From assembly GCF_001942305.1 (NCBI RefSeq), contig NZ_MKKE01000015.1, positions 24,373 to 88,372 on the forward strand: a stretch of 64,000 nucleotides of DNA. The letters run 5' to 3'. This document shows, piece after piece, positions 57,275 to 64,000 of the stretch. The notes under the pieces were generated by a model. It worked only from the letters and a program-made list of their open reading frames with translations, was not told the DNA's origin and ran no database searches. Source of the DNA: Saccharomonospora sp. CUA-673 (GTDB taxonomy: Bacteria; Actinomycetota; Actinomycetes; Mycobacteriales; Pseudonocardiaceae). Both the position numbers and the translations under genes were made by a program. Numbering within the stretch: the first letter of the stretch is position 1; each line of letters starts with the position of its first letter.

Positions 57275-58791
57275 TCAGTCCTGCCGCGCGAGTTCGCCGG
57301 GTGCCGCCTGTGTCTTCGGCCAGGAGATGACGGCGGTGGCGTGGGCGTCGAGTACGGCGACTCCGTCGTCGATCGCCGCCGGTTGCCTGCCGGCGGTGAC
57401 GCCGACCTGCTCCAGCTGGAACGTCCTGGCGCCCTCGGGCATGGCTACGGGGACAGGCGTGGCCGTCTTGTTGATCAGCAGGATCTTGCGGTCGCCGGCG
57501 GCGCTCGCGTAGCCCTGGGCGTGCACGCGCGGGTCGGGGTATCCGTACGCGGCGGTCGCGGCGGTGGAGACCAGCGTGTCGCCGGGGCCGAAATGCCTGA
57601 GCAGCAGTGCGAGCGCGTCGTAGCGCGCGTTCGGCTCCCCGGTCTCCCAGTCGAGGAGGCTGATGCCCGGATTCATCCCGGGGTAGTCGATGAACTCCGC
57701 GATGCCGACCAGGTCGATGCCGAGCTCGACGAGCTTGGCCCAGAGGTACGACTGGACCGAACCACTCAGCACCCAGTACTCCGCGGGGAAGTCCGGGGTG
57801 GGATCCATGGGTGCGGGCGGGAAGGTGCCGAGTTCGTTGATGTGGGTGGCGGCAGCGGGTGCAAGCCGCCGCCGGACGGCATCGATGTGCCGGACCTGGT
57901 CGACGAATGCGTCGGCCTGGGCGAAGAAGATGTCCCGCCAGTGTTCGTACGGTGCGTTTCCGTTGGCACCGAACGGATTGACGATCTCGGGCTGGGCGTA
58001 GAAGTGGTACGAGAACGCGTCGATCGGAACCCCGTCGGCGTGGTTGTCCGCGTCGAGGAAGTGCCAGTAGTACTCCGGCTGCGGATGAACGTGGCTCAGG
58101 GAGAGTCCGATGAACTTCATCTCCGGGTCGAGCGGGGCGAGCCGGGTGACCACCGCGTCGTAGAGGCGGGTGTAGGTCTCGGGCGAGAGCCGGTGTCCGA
58201 CGTCGGGTTCGCACAGCACTTCCCAGTAGGCGAACCGATAACGGTGACCCGACTCGTGCCACACCCCCAGCTCGTCGGTGAATCCGCCCGCGATGTACCA
58301 GCTGGCCAGCCGGTAGAAGTAGTCGGCGACCTCGGCGCAGGTGGGGTCGCGCAGTTCGGTGCCCTGTTCGTACTCCCAGTGGATCTCGTCGGGGTCGTCG
58401 GAGACCGGGACCGGCTCGGGCGTCACGAACATCCAGGTCGGGATCGTCGCGAAGTTCGCCACGACCGGACGTCCTTCCGCGGCCGCCACGAAGTCCTCGA
58501 CGAACGGGTCCAGTAGGTCGAAGTTCCACGACGTCGTGTCGTCGCGCGGCGGGGTCAGTTCGGGAACCGCCAGCCGGGGATGACTGAACCATGGCAGGAA
58601 ACGAGCGAGGTCCACGCGAAGACCGCGCAGGGCGTCGAAGGCCTTGTCGTGGATCGGCGAACCGCGCCGCAGCTGCGGCGCGTCCACAGGTGCGTCGTGA
58701 GAGTGGTCTGCGATCTGCCGGTGGCGACGGCCCAATCGACGTGCAGCGTGGTGGGCGGGCGCGTGGCGGTGTCCGGCGGGGTGGAGGTCAT
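57275..58791 (-). CDS. GH39-like glycosidase, frameshift near N-terminus
   Basis: A (beta/alpha)8 glycosidase-like protein resembling family GH39 (beta-xylosidase/iduronidase). Strand-end motifs include YWEVLCEPDVG, a variant of the NEP acid/base site, and THINELGTF with a likely nucleophile Glu. A C-terminal beta domain follows. The first 35 residues (MTSTPPDTATRPPTTLHVDW) are in another frame. One G restored near 58683 (TGGACGCG) joins them and gives 505 residues. No signal peptide, so it is cytosolic. The start overlaps the TetR stop as ATGA. Confidence 0.78.
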
Positions 58792-59411
58792 CTCGGAGGT
58801 CCTTCCTCGGGTGGGCGTGGGTGGCCGAGCGCGGGCAGGATCGCCTCGTCGACGATCGCGGCGAGCGCCTTGGTGTCGGGCAGTTCCCCGGTGTCGAGCT
58901 GGTGTTTGAGCACCAGTGCCTCGCCGAGGTCGACGACGACAGGGGTGATCAATCGCGGGTCGACGTCACCGCGTGCGGCGTAGTGCTCGATGACGGTGCG
59001 GGTGAACCGGGTGCCGTGGGGTTCGAAAACCCGTGCGTAGAGGGATTCCACGAGGTCGGGCCTGCGTCGGCGTTCGGCCAGGATCGCCGCGACGGCGGGA
59101 GCGTGCGGACCTCCGAGCCACTCCACCAGTTTCTCCAGCGAGCGCAGGAGATCCGAGCGCAGCGCGTTGCCGTCCACGGAGACCTGTTCGACGGGCATGG
59201 CGTCGGCCAGGGCGTCCAGCAACAGGTCCTCGACCGAGGTGAAGTGCCGATAGATCGAGGTCTTGGCGACGTCGGCGCGCCGGGCCACGCCTTCGATCGA
59301 CAGCCTGCCCAACCCTTGATCCGTCACCTCGGCGATGACCGCCGCGCGGCAGGCTTCGCGTACGTCGGCCTTCGAGCGCCGCCGGGACGTATGTCGAGGA
59401 GCGAGGTTCAT
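58788..59411 (-). CDS. TetR-family repressor
   Basis: A 207-residue TetR regulator. The N-terminal HTH is LSIEGVARRADVAKTSIYRHF; the C-terminal domain is TetR_C-like (EKLVEWLGGPHAPAVAAILAERRRRP). First gene of the leftward operon with the glycosidase-like and membrane genes. A 42-bp dyad sits 7 bases upstream of its ATG and is the likely autoregulatory operator. Confidence 0.92.
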   Translation of the reverse strand: MNLAPRHTSRRRSKADVREACRAAVIAEVTDQGLGRLSIEGVARRADVAKTSIYRHFTSVEDLLLDALADAMPVEQVSVDGNALRSDLLRSLEKLVEWLGGPHAPAVAAILAERRRRPDLVESLYARVFEPHGTRFTRTVIEHYAARGDVDPRLITPVVVDLGEALVLKHQLDTGELPDTKALAAIVDEAILPALGHPRPPEEGPPR

Positions 59412-59417
59412 ACGTTG

Positions 59418-59459
59418 AAGATAGATACGGACTCGTAGCTACGCAACCGTATCTATCTT
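59418..59459. promoter_or_regulatory. TetR operator, 13-bp inverted repeat
   Basis: AAGATAGATACGG and CCGTATCTATCTT are exact complements with a 16-base spacer that itself contains the palindrome CGTAGCTACG (59434-59443). It is AT-rich relative to its surroundings and lies just before the tetR start. Confidence 0.75.
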
Positions 59460-59576
59460 GGTTTGCTGGACCGCTGTAGCCGGCTCCGACGTCGCCGACG
59501 CGGCCGTGGGAGCTGAGCGCGCGGGCGCGTGGGGGTTCGGTACTTTTGCCGGGTTCCACAAGCGTGAGGGGTGGCT

Positions 59577-60229
59577 GTGCGGAAACGTGTACTGGCGGGC
59601 CTGGCGACCGGTGCCGCGTTGCTGTTGGTGACCGGCTGTGCCGAGGGCGCCGGCGGCCAGGCAGAACCGGCACCGGAAGCGGCAGCGGAGTCGTCGGAGG
59701 TAATGCCGGAGTCGAGTGAGTCCGACGATGCGACGGACCTGCCCCACAGCGGTGCCCCAGCGGTGCCGAACCCGCTACCGGAGTCGGTCCTGACCGGCGA
59801 CCCGTGCGACGTGGTGCCGCCCGATCAGGTGGAGACGATCCTGGGGCAGCGTGTAGAGGGACGAGACTCCGATTTGGACGAGTTGGGCCCTGGCTGTCAC
59901 TGGGCCAATGTCGATGATGGATCAGGTTTCCAAGTTCGCTTCCACACCGTGATGCGTCAGGGGCTGAGTGCTTCGTACGCGAATGCCCAGCAGCAGGTTG
60001 ATAACTTCACAGCTATTGACTCGCTGGCGGGATTCCCTGCCGTCAGCTATCAGGCGGCGACGTAGAGCGCGAGTGCCATGTTGTGGTGGGGCTGGCTGAC
60101 GAGTACGGCGTATCAACAGCTGCCGGGCTCGGTTACGACGCCCACGATGCAGGGGAAGACCCATGCGAGGCGACGGCCACGGTGGCCGAGATGGTCGTCG
60201 AGAATCTGAAGAACAACGCTGGGGGATGA
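59577..60229 (+). pseudogene. DUF3558-type lipoprotein 1, frameshifted
   Basis: First of four paralogous lipoproteins. Signal sequence with lipobox LVTGC, a Glu/Ala/Ser-rich linker, then the shared core: LPHSGAPAVPNPLPES, DPCDVVPPDQVETILG, PGCHW and VRFHTVM. The frame breaks near 60053 (TATCAGGCGG, one G short), after which the rest (ECHVVVGLADEYGVS ... VVENLKNNAGG) is in another frame. Restored, it is 217 residues, exactly the length of copies 3 and 4 (copy 2 has 216). GTG 59577 is chosen by analogy with copy 4. Function of DUF3558 is unknown. Confidence 0.82.
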
Positions 60230-60949
60230 CATGAGTAAGCGTGCTGTTGCCGGGTTGGTGACCAGTGCCGTGTTGGTACTGACCGGTTGCGCTGAGGACT
60301 CTGATGGCCAGGCGGAGCCAGCGTCGGAAGTAGCAGCGGAGTCGTCGGAGGTGACACCGGAGTCGAGTGATGCCGGAGAATTGTCGGAGCTGCCGCACAG
60401 CGGCGCCCCAGCGGTGCCGAACCCGTTGCCCGAGTCGGTCCTCGCCGGAGACCCGTGCGACGCACTGACGCCTGACCAGGTGGAGATGGTCCTCGGCGCG
60501 GAGGTGGAGGGCCGAGCCTCCGACCTGAACGAGCTGGGACCTGGTTGCCACTGGGGCAACGTAGAGCAGACTTCAGCGTTTCAGGTTCGGTTTCACACGG
60601 TGATGAAGCAGGGATTGAGTGCTTCATACGCGAACGCCCAACAGCAAGCCGCGCACTTTGAAGCGATCGATTCGCTGGCTGACTTTCCGGCTGTGGAGTT
60701 CAACGACGGCAGCGAGGACACCGGATGTCAGGTCGTCGTTGGGCTGGCTGATGAGTACGCCGTGTCTATCGGTGCCGAACTGGGTTACGACGCCCAAGCG
60801 GAAGGGCAGGACCCATGCGAGGCCACGGTCACGGTGGCCGAGATGGTCGTCGAGAATCTGAAGAACAACGCTGGGGGATGACAAGAGTAAGCGTGCTGTT
60901 GCTGGGTTGGTGACCAGTGCCGTGTTGGTACTGACCGGTTGCGCTGAGG
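60178..60949 (+). repeat. Duplicated 120-bp junction segments of lipoprotein genes
   Basis: The junction of copies 1/2 (about 60178-60298) and that of copies 2/3 (about 60830-60949) are nearly identical over roughly 120 bp. They include the shared 3' end, the start region and the lipobox. They lie one gene length (about 652 bp) apart, the footprint of a recent tandem duplication. Confidence 0.75.
60231..60881 (+). CDS. DUF3558-type lipoprotein 2
   Basis: An intact 216-residue lipoprotein. Basic start MSKRAVAGLVTSAVLVLTGC with lipobox LTGC, acidic linker, and the family core with four cysteines besides the lipid Cys (DPCDALTPDQVEMVLG, GPGCHWGN, DTGCQVVVGLADEY, QDPCEATVTVAEM). It is closest to copies 1 and 3. 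It begins 1 base after copy 1 ends. Confidence 0.87.
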   Translation: MSKRAVAGLVTSAVLVLTGCAEDSDGQAEPASEVAAESSEVTPESSDAGELSELPHSGAPAVPNPLPESVLAGDPCDALTPDQVEMVLGAEVEGRASDLNELGPGCHWGNVEQTSAFQVRFHTVMKQGLSASYANAQQQAAHFEAIDSLADFPAVEFNDGSEDTGCQVVVGLADEYAVSIGAELGYDAQAEGQDPCEATVTVAEMVVENLKNNAGG

Positions 60950-61530
60950 GCTCGGATGGCCAGGCGGAGCCAGCGTCGGAGGCGGCCGCGGAGTCGTCGG
61001 AGGTGGAACCGAACTCAAGTGACCCCGGAGGCTCGTCGGACTTGCCGCACAGCGGCGCCCCGGCGGTCGCAGACCCGTTGCCTAAGTCGGCGTTGCCGCA
61101 GGATCCGTGTGATGCGGTGACGCCGCAGCAGGTCGAAACGATTCTTGGTCAACAGGCGCAGGGGGAACGGGCCGACCAAGAGGAGACCGGCCTTCGATGC
61201 CGTTGGACCGATGGTGCCGGCGCCGGATTCGACATCGGTTATGCGACCGAGACGGGTCAAGGGTTGAGCGCGTTCTACGCGAATACCCAACCTCAGATGG
61301 AGATCTTCCAAGCCGTCGACCCGGTCTCCGGATTTCCGGCTGTCGAGTACAAGACGGGTCATGACGATAGCCTGTGCACAGTCGTTGTGGGGCTAGCCGA
61401 TGACTATGCAGTGGGAGCCTCGGTTGCGCAAACCGTAGAAGCCAACGCCGAAGGTCAGGATCCGTGTGAGCCGGCGGCCAAGGTCGCCGAGCTTGTCGTC
61501 GAGAACCTGGGCACCAACGCCGTGGGCTGA
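60878..61530 (+). CDS. DUF3558-type lipoprotein 3, frameshift at start
   Basis: The core (DPCDAVTPQQVETILGQQ, LRCRWTDGAG, DSLCTVVVGLADDYAV, QDPCEPAAKVAELVVENL) is open to the stop. The proper start ATG at 60878, overlapping the previous stop, is out of frame by one lost base near 60884 (ATGACAAGAG; copy 4 reads GTGACGAAGAG). Restored length 217. Without correction only a TTG at 60907 is available, which would truncate the signal peptide. It is the most diverged of copies 1-3. Confidence 0.82.
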
Positions 61531-61836
61531 GTCGGCGAGGCCCATGGTCGGCGGTATGGACGTGCTTGCCGGCCATTCAGCGGCCGCCCGCTTTTCAGGT
61601 GGACGGTAGTTGGCGCTCGGTGGTGACCCGCTGTGCATGGGTCCAGACCTCACCGGGCTGCGCGCGGAGGTTGGCGGAGGGCCAGCTGATCTCGCTGGTT
61701 GGGGGTTGTCGGCGGTGCCTGCCGTGGGGTTTTCGGAACCATTTGCCGGGTTCCGGCGTCGTACGGTCTGTGATTGACTACGGTGAGCTTGCGTCTCGCT
61801 CGTAGGGGACACGACTGACCAAGGGGGAACGTCGAC
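61531..61836. other. Intergenic gap within the lipoprotein cluster
   Basis: No convincing gene. It presumably carries the promoter for the PE-like / lipoprotein 4 / PPE-like set. Local composition is coding-like in one frame (QVDGSWRSVVTRCAWVQTSP), but there is no good start, so decayed coding sequence is possible. Confidence 0.35.
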
Positions 61837-62289
61837 GTGGCGAAGCACGGTATCCGGGGTGGCCAGCAGGACCAGAGCTTCTTGGAGAAGGTCACGCCCT
61901 GGAAGTCCACGGACTTCAAGATCGGAGCCGGTCTGGGCCTAGCCGGGAGTGGCACGGCCAGCGGCCAGTTCGAGCTCGACCCCGAGAACGCCGACCACAT
62001 CTGCCGCGTCGCCGGCGAGATCGCTGACGACTTCCAAGAAGCACTGCAGCAGGCTCGTGATCTCAGTAGGACGCCGCCACCGGCTCAGGACCCGGCCAGT
62101 CTGGGCTTCAACCGTATCGGTAACCAAGCCCTCATGTTGGGAGCCGGTCACGTGAAGGCCGAATATGCCTACTGGCGGAACCTGCACGAGTCGCTGCAGA
62201 AGGCGTTGGCGGAGTACCGAGAGGCCGACGAGCAGGCCAAGGGCGACATCACGTCCAACGGTGGCGGAGCGCGCAAGGGGTGGCTGTGA
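61837..62289 (+). CDS. PE-like type VII secretion candidate
   Basis: A 150-residue, mainly helical protein. After a Gly-rich N-terminal third, two helices (ADHICRVAGEIADDFQEALQ and VKAEYAYWRNLHESLQKALA) are separated by a PPPAQDP turn. Near the C-terminus YREAD fits the YxxxD/E secretion signal of ESX substrates. It lacks a signal peptide. GTG start with GGGGGAACG upstream. Its stop overlaps lipoprotein 4 (GTGA), and the PPE-like gene follows. ESX export is inference. Confidence 0.62.
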   Translation: MAKHGIRGGQQDQSFLEKVTPWKSTDFKIGAGLGLAGSGTASGQFELDPENADHICRVAGEIADDFQEALQQARDLSRTPPPAQDPASLGFNRIGNQALMLGAGHVKAEYAYWRNLHESLQKALAEYREADEQAKGDITSNGGGARKGWL

Positions 62290-62939
62290 CGAAGAGGTTG
62301 GTCGCCGGGTTGGCAACCGGTGCAGTGCTGGTCATGCTCGCCGGGTGTGGTGAGGAATCGAACGGCCAGGCTGAACCTGCGCCGGAAGCTCCTGTGGAGT
62401 CCTCCGAGGCCGCGCCCGAATCGGATGTGGCCGACGGGTCGGCAGAGTTGCCGCACAGCGGTGCGCCGGTGGTGTCGAACCCGTTGCCGGACTCAGTGCT
62501 GGAGGGTGCGCCGTGCGACGTGCTGGCTCCTGACGAGGTCGAGATGATCCTCGGGGCGCAGGCCGAAGGCGCGCATTCCGACTTGGACGAAGTGGGACCC
62601 GGTTGCCGTTGGTCAAATCCTGGGCAGGGTTCATCCGTCCAGGTCCGATTCCATACCGTGCAGAAGGAGGGGTTGAGCGCGAATTATGCGCACACCCCAC
62701 AGCAGGTGGAGCATTTCGAGGAGATTGACCCAGTAGGCGGCTTCCCTGCGGTCGAGTTCGGTGACGCAGGAGGAGAGACTGGGTGCCAGGTTGTCGTCGG
62801 GCTTTCTGATGAGTACTCCGTCGGAGTCGATGGAGTCCCAGGATACGACGCGGCGAACTCCGGAACGGATTCCTGCGAAGTTGCGGCCAAAGTGGCAGAG
62901 GTTGTTGTCGAAAACCTGAAGAACAACGCGGGGGGATGA
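62286..62939 (+). CDS. DUF3558-type lipoprotein 4
   Basis: An intact 217-residue lipoprotein from a GTG overlapping the PE-like stop. Lipobox MLAGC. The core matches copies 1-3 (APCDVLAPDEVEMILGAQ, GPGCRWSN, ETGCQVVVGLSDEYSV) and ends in the same VVENLKNNAGG. It is separated from copies 1-3 by the PE-like gene. It ends 3 bases before the PPE-like start, so the three are co-translated. Confidence 0.87.
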   Translation: MTKRLVAGLATGAVLVMLAGCGEESNGQAEPAPEAPVESSEAAPESDVADGSAELPHSGAPVVSNPLPDSVLEGAPCDVLAPDEVEMILGAQAEGAHSDLDEVGPGCRWSNPGQGSSVQVRFHTVQKEGLSANYAHTPQQVEHFEEIDPVGGFPAVEFGDAGGETGCQVVVGLSDEYSVGVDGVPGYDAANSGTDSCEVAAKVAEVVVENLKNNAGG

Positions 62940-62942
62940 ATC

Positions 62943-64000
62943 ATGGGGAATTTATTCGGCGACAAGCAGTCGAATGATCTGGACGATGAGAAGCTCCGTG
63001 TCCAGCTCGAGCATACGCTTCCGTTCTTCGGTAACAGTATGACGATCCAGCAGATTGTCGAGGAGATTCACAACGGGAACGCCAGCTCGTGGCAGTCGGC
63101 CGCGTCCGGGATGGGCAACCTGTCCGGAACTCACGGCAACGCTGCCGAGCGAGGCTCCGAAATGCTGCAGGCGTTGGAAAGCGCGTGGAGCGGGGCCGGT
63201 GCGGATGCTGCCCGGCAGCGGATCTCGGTCGGCCGCAAGGCCGCCGACGCCGCGGCCGACGTGTACAGCACCAACCAGTCCTTCTACCAGTCCAACGCGA
63301 GCGCGTTCGACAGCGTGAAGCAGCGCCTCCCGAAGATCCCCGCCGAACAGCCCGAAACCGGGCTCTGGAGCACCGTCACCCCCTGGCAGACCGGCGCCGA
63401 GAAGGACCTCGCCGAATACAACGCGACCGTCGACCGGGCGCGCGAGACCTACTCCACCCACGAGACCGCGACCCTCCAAGCCGGCCACGACGTCGACGGC
63501 AGCTTCGTCAAGCTCGGCGAATTCGGCGGCGACCTCGGCTCGTTCGACCGCGGCGGAGGAGACGACGGCGGGACGGGCCTCGTCGACATCGAACAAGAAC
63601 GCGGCGGAGGCGGCGGAGGCGGCAGCATCCCGGGCGGCGGTGGCCCCGTCGGCGGCGGATCCGTCAGCCCCATCGGCGGCGGCTCGACCGGCAGCATCAG
63701 CCCCACCCCGTCGGCCGTGCCCAACGACTCCACCGGATCCTCCGGCCTCAGCCCGTCCACCGGCACACCGCCCGCCGCCAACTACCCCAGCGGCGGCATC
63801 CCCGGCGGTCCCGGATACGGCCCCAACAACCCCGGCGCCCCGGGCGGCCCCGGCGCAACTCACCCGGCCTTCGGCCCCGTCGGCGGCGGCGGACCCGCGG
63901 CAGCGGCTTCGGCCCGGCGGAACCCCCGGCGGCGGAGCAGGCGGCGCGGGCGGAGCGGGACGCATCCGGAGGCGGCGGCGCCATCCCAGGCGGAGCGGCG
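62943..64000 (+). CDS. PPE-like protein with WxG motif and Gly/Pro-rich tail (cut by window end)
   Basis: The N-terminal 180 residues are helical and carry a WXG-type motif in ALESAWSGAGADAARQRI, with the preamble QQIVEEIHNGNASSWQSAASG. From about residue 205 the protein becomes extremely Gly/Ser/Pro-rich (GGGGGGGSIPGGGGPVGGG). This plan matches actinobacterial PPE/ESX-substrate proteins. Past about 63897 the glycine-rich reading switches frame (GCGGCAGCGGC), suggesting another single-base loss, so the tail beyond is unreliable. No stop before the window end. Confidence 0.68.
   Translation, partial: MGNLFGDKQSNDLDDEKLRVQLEHTLPFFGNSMTIQQIVEEIHNGNASSWQSAASGMGNLSGTHGNAAERGSEMLQALESAWSGAGADAARQRISVGRKAADAAADVYSTNQSFYQSNASAFDSVKQRLPKIPAEQPETGLWSTVTPWQTGAEKDLAEYNATVDRARETYSTHETATLQAGHDVDGSFVKLGEFGGDLGSFDRGGGDDGGTGLVDIEQERGGGGGGGSIPGGGGPVGGGSVSPIGGGSTGSISPTPSAVPNDSTGSSGLSPSTGTPPAANYPSGGIPGGPGYGPNNPGAPGGPGATHPAFGPVGGGGPAAAASARRNPRRRSRRRGRSGTHPEAAAPSQAER

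Noticed and set aside
61566..61805. Possible gene of about 79 residues between lipoprotein 3 and the PE-like gene
   Set aside because: No good start or ribosome-binding site and no recognisable domain; left as a gap note.

Overview
The window is GC-rich DNA from a mycothiol-producing actinomycete. Supporting genes are mshD, glnR, the glnX-glnH-pknG amino-acid sensing operon and an lmeA homologue. A tandem array of DUF3558-type lipoproteins beside type VII secretion-like proteins points to the Pseudonocardiales, but the genus cannot be fixed from this sequence. The segment pstB / mshD / glnR / lmeA / thiX / cysA / sseC keeps the gene order known from Mycobacterium tuberculosis Rv0814c-Rv0820, with a cobalamin importer inserted between pstB and mshD.

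Layout. 0-9.1 kb: 3' end of pstB, a cobalamin-riboswitch-controlled btuF-btuC-btuD operon, mshD, glnR, then a rightward lmeA-thiX-DUF4395-sulfurtransferase-sseC run. 9.2-10.3 kb: a DnaA-box hairpin and a secreted protein. 10.3-18.3 kb: a polyol catabolic locus with a SorC-type regulator, two matching palindromic operators, a zinc dehydrogenase, a sugar ABC importer (binding protein, two permeases, ATPase) and xylulokinase. 18.5-23 kb: LtrA-like membrane protein, glycerate kinase with a DASS transporter, and a 35-residue small gene. 23-27.7 kb: a large vWA/Cna-type surface protein with a sortase-like tail and an unknown protein. 27.8-34 kb: ECF42-type sigma factor with its DGPF partner, a deaminase-like protein, and an AraC / glyoxalase / Ddn-like / UvrA-like gene run. 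34-40 kb: two secreted cell-wall peptidases opposite a membrane-bound HTH-NBR1 protein, DinB, MMPL and a metallothionein-like protein. 40-45.3 kb: HtaA-domain protein, BlaI-M56 pair, small membrane proteins and a desaturase. 45.5-54 kb: glnX-glnH-pknG, metallophosphoesterase, thioesterase, L,D-transpeptidase and cold-shock protein. 56.3-56.7 kb: tRNA-Glu, tRNA-Asp and tRNA-Phe. 56.7-59.5 kb: a TetR / glycosidase-like / membrane-protein operon. 59.6-64 kb: four paralogous 217-residue lipoproteins interleaved with a PE-like and a PPE-like protein; the last gene runs off the window.

Two intergenic repeat families recur. One is arrays of a roughly 21-bp unit with core CGTGTYRGCA, seen five times. 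The other is a large inverted repeat with arm CTCCCGAGGGCC...ATGGTCGC, seen four times. Both sit mainly at gene ends.

Caution on sequence quality: about 17 genes are each interrupted by the apparent loss of one base, nearly always a G or C from a short run. In each case restoring one base gives one full-length product. This looks like a systematic sequencing or assembly error rather than gene decay. I annotate such genes over their full restored extent and state where the frame breaks.
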